DNA of 64,000 nt from Haemonchus contortus (taxonomy: Eukaryota > Nematoda > Chromadorea > Rhabditida > Trichostrongylidae). The stretch covers positions 24,202,432-24,266,431 of the forward strand of contig LS997566.1 in assembly GCA_000469685.2 (NCBI GenBank), read 5' to 3'. The notes below the pieces were generated by a model. That model was not told the origin of the DNA and ran no database searches. It saw nothing but the letters and a program-made list of their open reading frames with translations. The translations under genes and the position numbers were made by a program. Positions 27,222-39,400 of this stretch are shown piece by piece. Every line of letters starts with the position of its first letter. The stretch's first letter is position 1.

Positions 27222-29216
27222 TCCAGTAAAAAACTTGATGTAATTGTTCCGAAAATCGTTCCCATTCATTCAATTTTGATTGTACCCGTGCCGTATGAGT
27301 TACCGACGGGTTTTCCCGGTCCATCAGCTCAACTGATATCTTGAGAGCTTCGTTCTCGTTTCTCGTTTTCGATCTGCTATTTTCCTGATATTCTTTTTTT
27401 TCCTTCATTACTTTTACCTCAAGACTTAGGTCGTTACTGAAATGGTTCGGCTTTTTTTCACGATCATGAACTTTTTGCTTTCTATGAGGCGAATGTGGCG
27501 CAGTAAGTCGTTGCTGATAGAACTCGTTGAAAAATTCATGGCAATGTAATCACCCATTTTCTTACGCACTTCTGAAATCTCGTCCAGGCATCCCTTCCTC
27601 CCTCGCATTCTCGATAGTGACATACACCGAAGACAATGTAGAGCGTTTACTGCTTCCCATCTAATTGTAAGTTGCTTTTTAACCTGACAGCGCCCCAGGG
27701 CATACATACATATGTAGAGACTTGAGTTTAATCCTAGAGGGAAACCTTACCGTATTGGATTATTTATATAATTACCCATGCTTTCAAAGCAGCCACTTTG
27801 ACCATAGATTTCCTTTAGTAATCACCAGCAACTTCCATCCCCTCGTCTTTGTCGCTGGCCAATGCGATCCAGTAGACCCTCCTCGTTCAAAGGGCACTCG
27901 ATCCGTTCAACGTTTTCATGGAATGGAGGGTCATCCATTCGAACGGCGCTGTGATCCTCTTTTGAAGTTCTCAGAGTTCCGCGATCGTTCTGGTCCGTTC
28001 TTGTACGGAATGCCTCTGTAATGACCATTAGTTCAGTGTAGTAGAAAATCGCCAGCTGTCAATCCGCTCACTCCGACTGTCTGTCAATAAGGCTGAGAAA
28101 CAAATGTAAACGGTGTCACCTGCATGATTTAGTTGCATTCATGCAGCAGTTTTAGAGCTGCATGTTGTAACAGAATTCCAGAACTCACCCTTCTCGATTT
28201 CGAATCCAAGAGAGTTTTGCAGGAATTCTTTCCAGAAAATTATGTCTAAATGGGCACTAGACAGGAAAGTTTCTCCCTTTACTAGCGACAACATTATGAG
28301 ATCGTCGCAGACAGAGTGACCAGCACTTGAACGGGTTGTTTTGAGTTGAAGGCAAACATACTGAAGAGCTCCGAGAGCACAGTAGTGAGGTTTTTTCCGA
28401 GCATTGATCGCCTCCAAGGTGTATCTCAGGTTCCTCTAGCTGGTTTCATAAAACCTTGCTTCGACCACTGTTTGAATCATTTCTCTTTTGGCACCACATT
28501 CCCATCAGCAGTTGATAATTTATTTGTTCATGGTTTCTTTCAGCATTATAATCATTCCAGAACAGCGGTGTAACACCAGAAAGGCAAAATTCTTTTAATT
28601 TCGAGTAAGAGAGGGGTTTTGCGACAGCTTTTCTGTGAACGCGAAAAATTCCGGTCTGAAAACACGCATGCAATTTGGAGTCATGTAGGAACAGTCATCT
28701 CGTGACGAACATTCTTCCGTTCTGCGGAATCGTCATTCATTTGGAAACCGTTTCGGAGTCATCAGTTCCAACACATTCCCCTCTCTTCAGCAAATGCAAA
28801 CCTTCCGGTTTTTCATAATTTCTGCAACGTTTTTATGTCATCCTGTTAGTTGCGCTGCGAAAAAATCATTTCACGACGCGACTAGTCGCTAGCGTAGGCC
28901 CTTGAAGAGACAGATGCACCTCCGTCCCGTTCTCCGTTCAATTGTTAGACGCGATGTTCCGATCGCGTTGCAATTGCCTCACTTGTCCCCCGTCCGAACT
29001 ATGAGGAATGCGAGATTCAATCACGTCTTTTATTCGGAAAATGCTTGCCATTCCATTCGCACGGAGTGAGATGATACGTTCCTCAACCAGGATCGTGAGG
29101 AATCTGGAGATTGAGTTCGTTCCGAGGGTCTGTCGTAATGTACCATCTATGCTGATGCTTGCTCTCATATCTTGCTCAGGCTTTTGTTGTAGAATTGTAG
29201 TCCTTATTGCCATCAA
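27222..29216 (-). CDS. Candidate minus-strand gene of unknown function (five exon-like segments)
   Basis: Reading the minus strand, open segments follow one another with compatible splice phases: 29216-28983 (ends CAA|GTGAGG, phase 0), 28655-28455 (acceptor GTGTTTTCAG), about 28411-28189 (ends G|GTGAGT, phase 1), 28015-27826 (acceptor CATTACAG, ends TG|GTGATT, phase 2) and 27436 to about 27222 (acceptor CATTTCAG). Pieces include SISRFLTILVEERIISLRAN, GVTPLFWNDYNAERNHEQIN, ALGALQYVCLQLKTTRSSAG and SVELMDRENPSVTHTARVQS. I recognise no family. The join between the second and third segments needs an unusually short intron of about 43 bases, and a separate ORF (27426-27707) is left unused, so the model may be wrong or the gene decayed. 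Confidence 0.3.
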
Positions 29217-31302
29217 GGAAGCAGAGTAAAGGGACTAACAATTAGAGCAAACTTTAAAGACTCTCAATCTGACACATGTCCTTTGCTCGTTCACATTGCG
29301 CACCTACAGGGGCTCGTTTGGTTTGAGTGTATATCGAACCGTTGAACGAACCCGTGTCCATGCGTGTGTGACAATGCGCCACGTACCAGTGCACTGCCTC
29401 CGCCATTTATCCTACGCGACAATATTGGGGACTAAATTTCGAAGTTTCCCCCCACTGTTTAGAGTTATCTAAACATGCAAGTGTTGATGTGCGGTATGTA
29501 TCCGAGTTTAACGCAATACTTATATGGTAATAGAAGAGGTGCTTCAACTAATTGGGCTGGATTATTTCTTGTCGGCTTGGCACTTAGTGTACCAGTTGTC
29601 CAAATTCGCCTTCTATTAACTTCCCTTGATTTTTCCTTTATTTTTCCTCTTCAGATACAGATCCCAATCGTAGTTCAGGTGGTAGCCGAGGAAGAAACCG
29701 GGAATCTTGCATGATCCACTTGAGAAAGGTCTTCTAGGCAGCTTTTCTCGCAGTTTGTCCTTTTCAAGCCATATTATCACCAACATGCGAGTAGAGGGTT
29801 GACTTCCCATGTCGGCATTCTTGAACAGTTGTCTCTGGAGACGCCTTTTGTCGCCATCTTAGTTCACGATGATTTTGTGGGTTGACTTGTGTTTGGACGA
29901 TTAGTTGCCGGAGTAGTTTTCCTGTTGGGTCCTAAAAAGATGTTAGTTTAGAGCTGCTAGATCTCCTTTATCAGCTAAGTTACGATTGAAATCTATCCTT
30001 ACAGAGTCTCATTACACAAAGAGGAAATATCAACCTCTAAAGACGGGGGTTCGTACGAATCCAGTCACGGAAACTTGTGTGTTAATCCTGGTGCTCTTTT
30101 TTTTCGACACATTATGGGTGGTAAGTCACCCTTCCAATTATCTTTCCTGACCCTTCACCTGAGCAACGGATTGCTGCCCTTTGTTGCCATGCTAGGAAAT
30201 TATGAAATGCTCAGGACATCGGCAAAGGCAAGCTCTTACTCATGCACCCGAGTGGGTTGTCCCAGCTTATTTCCTTTTCTTTTTGATGTTTTATATCTCA
30301 GCAGTGGTCTCGCCTGGCTTACGAAGAGTTCCCCCTCATAGGAACAAAGTATGAGTGCTTGGATGAATTCCTTTTTCTCAAAACAATTTTTGCCCTTACG
30401 ATCGCCAAATTTCTAAGGACACTGAGAGGGGACCTCGGCATAATCAGAGCAGTGCAAATGGTTTTTGCATGCGGTGATGCTTACGCTCGACTACTAACCA
30501 ATAAGTCTCGACCTGATGTTTTTGTTCTCAACAATAATATTTTATTGGAGATTTGATGAATTTCTTTCTTGGGTCTACGGGTGTTCGACTTTCCCATAAC
30601 GCGCAATCTGATCTGTTCGGCCAAGCCTTAAGTGATATCCATTATATGGAGTTGTCGAACGATTGATTACACTGCCTTTATCAGTAGTCCTTATCTATGA
30701 GGCATCAGGGTTCTTTTTATCTTTATAAGTTCGAACCGCTACTCAATGTTCTCAATTATCGATGACCGGATAAGTTTTTTCGTATTTGATATAGGAATGA
30801 ACAGAGTATGTAACTCTTACTTAATTGAAAACACGTGATAGGTAGTGATATGATACCGCTAGATATTTCTCTTATTTATGAATCAGTAACTTGGTGTGTC
30901 GGCATGTTTGTATGTAGGTTTGTCGTTCTGTCCGTCCACAAAACTTTATAATTACGGTAAAGGTAGTGATGTGGACAACCCAGCTCTATTCTACATTCCC
31001 TTTTTATATATGAAGCAGTAACTTGGTGGGTAGGCCAATGGAAAAGTATAAATACTGCAGAGTGAAGCGAGTAATATGGAGTAAAGTGGGTACTTCAAAC
31101 CTGTGATTTCGACTTGTACTAGTATAGTGCTGTGTATACCGAAATGCTGTCTGTACCCTAATCGGAGGTGATAATGGGAATGAGATACCTCCCCTCTTTT
31201 CCAACTTTGAACGCTATACCGCAAATGAGGAATACTTATGATAACTGTGATCATTAAGGGTTCTTAGCCGAGAACATACAGTTAACATACACTTTCTTGA
31301 CC
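29217..31302. other. No gene recognised
   Basis: Short + ORFs at 29475-29714, 30075-30341 and 30359-30556 are hydrophobic but lack splice support or motifs. Confidence 0.4.
30835..31040 (+). repeat. Diverged tandem duplication, period about 124 bp
   Basis: Two units share GGTAGTGAT, CTATTTATATATGA-type and AGTAACTTGGTG blocks in the same order. No coding potential seen. Confidence 0.4.
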
Positions 31303-31520
31303 TGGGGTTCAGGACTTAAGGAGCACCGGGATGGTTGAGTCAATCGAATATTCATACCCCATCCTGGCTTTTTGCACGAGATAATCATCGCACCGCTACC
31401 CGTCCTGAAGCTCAAATTAAAACCTTATTCTTTCGCTCAGAACCGTTCCTAAGCACAAGTTTGGTCGGCTACCCTTCCTTTACACTGTAGCTTTCAGTGT
31501 TTGATGGAAGCTATGCCCTC
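31303..31520 (+). repeat. Dispersed repeat family C, copy 2
   Basis: CCTGGCTTTTTGCACGAGAT, AATCATCGCACCGCTACCCG, CTAAGCACAAGTTTGGTCGG and CTACCCTTCC in the same order as the other copies. Confidence 0.5.
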
Positions 31521-31976
31521 CAGCTCACTACATTTTCTAAGCACTTCGTAAAATTAAGAAACGTGGCTCGGCGTGAGCCGGGCGCCTCGACTGGTATATG
31601 TGATATACAGCTAGTAAATCGAATTTTGTTATCCTTCCAATGTTAGCTTTACTATGATTTCCAATGGTCTTAATCACTGCACTTACCATTCATTTATCGC
31701 CAGCTCTTAGGAACTGTATTGTTCATTCTTTCTCGGGTTCCTCATCAGCCTTTATCAGCTGTTATTATTTTCTGTGACCCGTTATCTACGATCATCTCAC
31801 ACCCACATCGCACACTGAAGAAGCGAGGGTTAACTGATAATAGGAGGAGAAGGAGTTATCTAATGACGCGTGATCTTGATAGCTCCCTACCAATCTCGCT
31901 AGTCTTTATAATTTCCTGTCACCAGGTTCGATATCGACACACCCTACTCACTCACTTAGAGACACGGTTCACGCTA

Positions 31977-32360
31977 AAAATGGTTTCTGAGGTCTCTCCC
32001 TAGGTTGAAGTTGCGGCCTCCAAGGACAGCCTAAGGGACGCTGCGGGGTCGGAAAACGGCGAAGACAGGTCGTACCAAGGTTTCCAAAACTGGCTTAGCC
32101 GACGTACACTTCCATGACAGACGAATTCTTAAGTATTGTAGGAGCCGTAGACGTTACAAGATTGGCACCGGGACCCACACCTTGCACGCAGGCAGCTTAC
32201 TGTAGCCACCTCTCTCGTCCAAATACCCCTACCATGCAACTACTGCTGTCGTTTTCTCGTCCAACCCCCGATTTTGCTACTCCTTTGAAGCCTTATACTT
32301 ATCTGAAAACGCTGAATTTCGCGTTTTTTCGCTGTTTTCGCACTACTCTGCACTGAATTA
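31977..32360 (+). repeat. Dispersed repeat family B, copy 2
   Basis: Begins AAAAATGGTTTCTGAGGTCT, then GGTCGGAAAACGGC, CCGGGACCCACACCTTGCAC and CAGGCAGCTTACTGTAGCCA, in the same order as the other family B copies. Confidence 0.65.
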
Positions 32361-34229
32361 CCGTATCATGTTTTCAAATGTCATGTTTCCTCTGTTTGCA
32401 AGGGGAGAGTAACAAATCCAGTTACCCAAGCCTCATATCAGCTTTCATTAGTGTTGATAGATGTTTTTCGTCCTTAATCATATCACACCCACATCATCCA
32501 TCAAAGTGTTAAGGTTCTACCTTTATCATGTAGAAACTAACGAGCCTAGTAGGTCTTGTCTTCTGATATTCCTTATCATCCCCTATCAGTCTATCACTTC
32601 CGATCATTTTCTGTATCCCCTCAAAACTAAAATGGTCCGAACCCAGATGATCAGGAGTTCTGGATTACTTATCACTGTACATACATATGTGTAATATTTG
32701 CTTTGCAGATAATTACGTTTCTGAAATACACAGATGAACAAGATGGTTCGTAACTCTTGAATACTGGAATGAATGGTCCACTAGTGATAGTAGTCCTTTC
32801 TATCCCAACTTCTCAGCTTTTTCGAAATTCTTTCGTGCATCAACGCTTTGCCATCGTCCCACACTCGTGTGCAGGAGAGGCAAGCTAGACAGCGTTTACG
32901 TGGAGTAGATCCCTTACTCGACTTCTTTCTACCTTTGGGATCTATCAAGTGTAATACAAGGTATTACTGGCCCCATCCCAGTGAGGCCATAAACTGTTTG
33001 AAAGTGGGCCAGCATCTTACTAATCATTAAACCTATACATAGTATCGATATATTTAATAGTGACACCCTAATGTAGGTGCTCCATCGAACGAAGCGCATT
33101 ATCATCATCGTCTGAAGAGAGCACATAAATGGGCTCAGTGATCGTGTTCACTTTTTTCATTGACTATTGCGAGGCATTTTGGGAAGTCCTCTCGTCGAAG
33201 TTCTGCTTTGACTGTATGTGAGCTTTTGAGGATCTTACCTCTTTTGAATCGCTTTTTCAAGCTTTTTAATTTATGGGTGTACCTTCGCGGTTTTTCCCGA
33301 AACAAAGTCATTCTTAATACTATAGCATATCATATCGTCCTTCAATAGTATCAAAGGAAGAACTCTGATCAAAAAAACTGATCTTTGATCACAACACAAA
33401 CTCCTCTATAGCGATGAAATTTTTGCTTTTCTTTATAGAATATGTAGCAGACTCCATTGCACATTTTATGTACAGATTAATTATATAAAAAGATGACTAC
33501 GTGGTAATGCTTCGAACTCAAAGCTTCCAGTGCCGTAACGGTAGAAGGTTGCTAAGTGTTGTTTGAAGAGTACGCTGTCAGTATCCACTGATAACCCTTT
33601 CCTGAGTTCCTTCTTCGTTACATTTGTACTCTTGTATTCCTCACCATTGATTGGTATTCATTGATCCCAATTACCAGTTATTTTTTTGGCTTTCTTCGAG
33701 CGTGACTATCTACGTTTGCGATGCGTAAGTTGCTCTTCCACTCACCTTGCATCGTATGAATCGTTCGGAAGTCCGAAACGGTCTTTACACAGCCTATCCG
33801 CCTGAACGACCTTCACCATTTCAAACCTCCCAAATTTGCTCCACAAATCAAACAAGCCACAAAAGGGTTCTTCACGAAGAAAAAACCGTCAACTTCCTTC
33901 GTTGATGAAAGTGCGAACGAACGTGCACAAAGAGGGGCATGTTGAGAATCGCCGTTGAGAGAGCCACTATTTTGTTTTTGCATAGCTCCAGACCCGAAGA
34001 GAGAAGAACGAATAGCGGACGTGAAATGTGGGTGTGGGGAGATTCTGTAAGAATTCGTCGTTCGAGAATCTTACTCACACATGTACTTTTCTTTTGAGCG
34101 CTCCTACTGCAACGGCTTACAGTTTGAAACATGTTCTACGTCCTGACCGGGCTAGATCACGGTGTCTCCTTTTAATAGCGCTTCCATGATCTGGTAGTCA
34201 TCACATCAACCGCTTTGGGTGCGGCCTCA
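32361..34229. other. No gene recognised
   Basis: Spacer between repeat families B and A, with short ORFs only. Confidence 0.45.
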
Positions 34230-35675
34230 ACGCTGAAAGTCATTATCTGTTTTTACGTTCCTCCTTTTTTATCCTCTTTACGTTTCTTCACAGAAATTTC
34301 CGAGCGCTTAGAATTTTTTATACTTTGCCCGCAATATCTTCATTTTTCAGAAGTTCGTGCCCTTATTGACCCAAGAATTGTGAATGAAAGCAGTGCACTA
34401 AGAGCACCTCATAGCTTGAATTTACTTATACCATGCCTTCATTTTCATTTTCGGCCTTCCATCACATTTCTCATTCTTCAGTCCTTTTTCATTTATTTCC
34501 TGATTTCTCTGATTTGCGAGTCGGTATCTCACTCACGGGTGGACGCGTTCCTGCCCCTAAGCTACATACATACTCATCCCTGTTTTGACTTCAATAGGCA
34601 GTGGTGCGCCTTATGGCAGGAAAGCATTTAGCAACATCCGAGTTTCTTGGTTGGATGAACTGCTCTGCTAATAATTAGTTACCCTGTAATTATAATTTGA
34701 AAAAAGTTCGCTTCCTATTTCTATATCCACTTTCTGTTTTGAATTGAATTAGCTGTCAACGGTGTGGCCACTACGGGTGTGGTGCAATAGGAACGAAACT
34801 GTCGGTCGCGGCGAGAGACGTCGCGCGCGAAGGAATGTAGCAGAATGCAGCAGCAAGTAAGAAATACAGGAACAAAAGAAGTAACAGTAGGATCATGCCG
34901 AAAGTAATAATCATACAAGCATATTGATTGAGCTGTATGAAGAGGTCTGGTCTGCGATAACCGCGCGCGTGTCGAATCGATTACACAAAACCGTTCCTAC
35001 TGCCCGTTTCCCTGGCCATATTACCAATAGACTGTTGCGGTATTAGAAAAGTTTGAGACCAACGCGTATACGCAAGAGCTGCACAAGTTGAGCCTTTCAT
35101 TCGGTTTTCGCTGTTATGCTAAACGCAAAATGTCTCATTCATCGAAGCCTTATCACTTTCATGCATCCCCTTGCACTTCCGTTGGTGTGGTTTCGAATCC
35201 CTCCAGTGGATTGAACCACCTATGTAAGCCTCTGTAAGCTCTACGTCGCCGTTGTTGCTCGCTATAATGCTCATTGTCAGTCAAACATAATGTTGCTTTC
35301 AGATAGCATGTCTCAGGGAGTTTAATGGAAGTACCTTGATACTACAAAAATGAACGGAGGCGAAACACTTGGACGTGGTCATGTGTTCCCGTTGGAGAAT
35401 TATAAGGTAATCATTGCCTTCGGTGAATATGCGAAGGTTTTTGTCAAACTTCATTTTCAATTAGTGAAAATAGCATCATGATGGGGTGCTTTCTTTTAGC
35501 ACAACAAAACAGTATATTTCACATTGACGATTGAACAACCACGCATTCGCACTTGAGGTAAGGGCCATGGACGAGGCGGTGCCTGGGAGGCGACGACATC
35601 CGCCATCACTTTTGCACACCCGTAATTTTCTTGGCGTTCTTTACAGAACATAATGTGAACTTTGAGATAGTGCGC
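34230..35675 (+). repeat. Dispersed repeat family A, copy 3 (interrupted by a MITE)
   Basis: The longest copy. It contains FRPSITFLILQSFF (matching FRPSITFFIPQSFF in copy 1), the MITE 34775-35012, then at 35341 NGGETLGRGHVFPLENYK ending at a GTAATC donor-like site. A second exon-like tract ends ACTTGAG|GTAAGG at 35556. Frameshifts elsewhere. Confidence 0.68.
34775..35012. mobile_element. Second copy of the 13.87-kb MITE, inserted into repeat family A
   Basis: Inverse-orientation relative of 13874-14132, sharing TACATTCCTTCGCGCGCG and the end GGGTGTGGT. Ends GGGTGTGGTGCAATAGGAAC and, complemented, GGGAAACGGGCAGTAGGAAC. It interrupts family A copy 3: the sequence on both sides joins to match family A copies 1 and 2, and GGCCA is repeated at both borders (decayed target duplication). 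Confidence 0.7.
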
Positions 35676-35748
35676 ACGATAATTTGATACCGGGGGAAGG
35701 TGGAATTACTGGTGTGAGATAAGAAGTAACTTGCCAACCACAATAAAA

Positions 35749-36035
35749 ATGGTTTCTGAGGTTCCCCCATAGGATGAATTCGAGGTCCCCTCGTATACCA
35801 TATTTGGCGCTGGTAGGTCGGAAAGCGGCCTAGTTAATGAGTTATGAAGGCTCAACGATTTTACTGTGTTTATCTCCTGGGACGAGTTTCACCGGTACTG
35901 AAGTGACTGCACCGATCACAGGGGAACTCATGTAGGAAGTTCAAACAACTTGTCATGACCATAGCGACAGCGAATGGCAGTTCTGTACAGTTCTGACTTG
36001 ATGTAGTCAGCTCTTTGCGTGATTGCAACAGCTGA
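35749..36035 (+). repeat. Dispersed repeat family B, copy 3 (variant 3' part)
   Basis: Starts AAATGGTTTCTGAGGTTCCC and GGTCGGAAAGCGGC like copy 2, then diverges into a block shared with the copy in myosin intron 8: GAAGGCTCAACGATT, GGGACGAGTTT, AGCTCTTTGCGTGATTGCAA. It directly follows family A copy 3. Confidence 0.55.
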
Positions 36036-36433
36036 GATCTCGTCCGAATGGCAATGGCTATCGTAATCTTTATCATCTTCAATGTTTTCGCACATGTACA
36101 TTCATCTAGCATTCACAAACATAACCTGTTCTTCAATTCGCCGATTGTTTTATGATAACTTTTTTAGCTGCACGTTCCGTTGAGAACTCAACACTCAAAA
36201 TCTTTACCTTATTCAATCCTGCTTTTGAATTGCGCCTTACTTTGACATTGATCAGACTGTTGTGGCGTTTTGAATACCATGACTACACAGTGATTGGCTA
36301 TAATCGAAAGTGGAGCCAAGCATCGACCCCGGAAAGATCAAAGGTTCGATTGATCTCGGCAGATTCGAACCGGTAATCTATCCGTGGACCATACACACGT
36401 GTGATAGTATGAAACCTTGTACTACTCAGTCTC

Positions 36434-39400
36434 GGAGAACGTCCGTTGCGCGCGTCCGTCGAAAGTAGTCACCCCGCCCACTCCGCGCGCGGCGCACCCC
36501 AACTGAGGTCTTGACATGACATTACAGTACGATCAAGTATCAGTGGAGCGAATGATTTGCAACTGTCCGTGTTATCTTCCCTTTGGCTGACTGCTGTGGA
36601 CCAAGCTCAAATCGTATGCCTCACAGACAACTGCGAATATTGGCCCGTATGCACAACTCCCGGGGTAGGGGAGGGGAAGGAAGTGTTTGTTTTCGCCGTG
36701 GGTCAGATAAGTGACGCTGGAGCGCAGTATTTCGCGCATCCAGTACCGTCTGGTCAATGTTAAGTTGGTATCCGAAGTTTGTGTTTTTCGATTAAATGAA
36801 CCGGAATTTGGGAAGAGTGTAGATTTTTGCCTCAGGAAAGCTTTTTGACAAAGTGGAGGGGAGCTACATCCTACGAAGGCTGAAGGAAGTAGCAGATGTT
36901 GCGCTGGTTGTGGAAATTTTGAACCGGGCATCCAGTTTCGCGCCCCAAGTACAGAGTAACCTTAGTGAGATGCGCAAATTAATTATCACCACGCTGCTCT
37001 CAGGTCGTAATTAAGTGTGCGGAAAAACAAATGAAGGGGACAAAAAGACAGTGAAGCGCCTAGAAAAAAGCTTCGAATGAATAAAATTTGCACACCAGAT
37101 AAACAATTGATATTGTAGTTTCTATATGTTGGTCATTAAATAACACTCGGCTTGGAGTTGGGCTATTTCTCATCTTCTAATAGGTTTTCGGAGATTCGGG
37201 GCTGAAAGCAGCGTTATCAAAGAGGCTGCAAGAACCACATCACCACTAATCGATTCAGGATTACTTATTCGATACGTGCCACTTCTTCCACTCTTTAACC
37301 TTTACATTTCTGCTCCATCCTAGACTTGGGATGCTATGCACCCACCCCCAGAACCGCAGTCCTCGGCTTCACCCCTCCTAAATTTATTCCCCGTCACTAG
37401 CACTGATGTACATTTGGTAGACATAATTTTCTCCATATCACCGCATCGAAGCATTTCAGTCCGTTGCAGCGTGTATTTCAACCTTTACACGTGGATTACA
37501 CATGATTCTTGTTCGAAAACAACTTTTTCGCTCTAAGCGCTGAGCTTTCTTACTATTGCTATCATAATACATCTTCAACACTTCGTATTTTATGCGCTCA
37601 CGAAAGATAGGACAACATAATACGACAAGTTTTCGCACCTAGGCGAGGAGTGCCCCTTTTGCGCGAAGGCTTGTAAACCGCTTTTCAAGGCAGGGCTCGT
37701 TTAAAAATAAGAGCAAAGCGAGCAGAAGGTGCACAACAACTGCAATACCTGACAGCATTCTATTTAGGATGAGAATTGAGAGCTACGAACAAAAGCGTAA
37801 CATAAAATAAATTAATATTACGCATAACAAGACCCATGGCGCCACCCCACCCCCACGACAGGAATAGCAGGGTGAACATAGAGTAAAATGCAATAGAATA
37901 TGAAATAATATACAAATCAGGCGAAAAACTGCTCACTAGTTGCTCACAGAAATAATTCCGGTTTCCTTCTCAAATCACACCAGGATCGCGATGCAACATA
38001 CTCACGATAACTGGTGTAAATCTAGAAAGAAAAACCTGCTTATTTGAAAACTAAACAGCTCCACAACAGCGACTGCACCATTTTAAATAAATTAGTAGGT
38101 GGTAGCAGCAGTAGAATGAAATCAGAGCAATAGTTGACGAATTCGGCAGCAGAAGTCAGAGGAATAAGCGCTCAGTCGAATAACTGTCGCCTAAACCTAC
38201 ACCCCGAAGAAACGCCGGGCGAGTTGTCGCGAGACATTTGTCAAATTTTCGAACATTTGTCAACTGTGTGGCTTGTGAACCAAGCAATTCGTTGCGGGAC
38301 CCACGCTATTGACTCAACTTTCGTTTCATTCTGGCTCTACTTATGAATTGCTGTTCGACGAAATGATATTAAGCGTGCCAGCACCCTTGAGAAATCCGAA
38401 TTTAAAGGAAAAGATGACAATATACGTTGTTTGAAAGGTAAGCTGTCGTTTTGATAAGGAATATTGGTTTTTTCACCGAGTAGAAACCTCCTCTAAATCA
38501 CTGGCACCTGACAACATGAAGAAGTAGGGAGAACCAAGTTTTGCATTCTTACTGCTTCCTTCTCAAAGGTTATCATAATACGGAGACCTTGAAGCAAATG
38601 GCGTGGCTTTAGGACCAGCATAGTATGTATGTATGTATGTTTATTACGGCGCGTAAGGCGGTCGTAAGAGAAACAAAACTGATAGCATTTCAGCAGAAAC
38701 AAAAACTGAACAAACACGATACACACGACAAAATTAATCATTACCAAACATTCAGAAATTAAGGAAGTGGACAATTGAGCACCCTATAAAAGACAATCAA
38801 TCTCGAATGACTACGAGGCTACATAGCTTAATAGTTTGGCAGCTATCTGTTTTTTAAACTGCTTCAGCGTTCCGGGTAAAACACTGTTCTTCGTCAACTT
38901 TTTATAAGCGCTCGCGGCTCGGAACGAAAAACTTCTGGCCTTAACGCTAGTCCTTGGACAAGTCAAATGTATTTTGGCTTGTCCGCCTCTAGTGCGTGAT
39001 GGTGTGATCTCGAAAAAGTCAGTAGTTAATGTAGCCCTAGGTCACCATCAAAAGACGAAAGGCAGGAGCACACCGCTTTGCCTCACAAGACATTGTACTG
39101 GATCAAATTGGCCTTCAAAAACACTGCGGTCACGAATGAATGTTCATTAAATGGCATGTTGCTAACCGGTATCGTGCGCTCCACTTCCCTTTTCAATCTA
39201 ATAACTATGCGAGGCTCTCAGAAAATGGCATCAAATCGCATGGAGAAAAGAACTTCCAAAAAGAGTGTCATTTCGCTTCAAATCGCATTTAAACGAAGTT
39301 ATACCATTAGATCAGAAGAAAACATGTTTTTCAATTGTTCAAGAGGCCGTTTAAAATGAGTAAGGTTGTTATTAATATCTGTCTTTTAGTCTATTTTTAC

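Noticed and set aside
34215..34631. 138-codon + strand ORF
   Set aside because: Overlaps repeat family A; the reading frame is not conserved in copy 1 beyond a short block.
36335..36390. B-box-like GATTCGAACC, possible minus-strand tRNA
   Set aside because: The T-stem does not pair and no acceptor or anticodon stem could be drawn.
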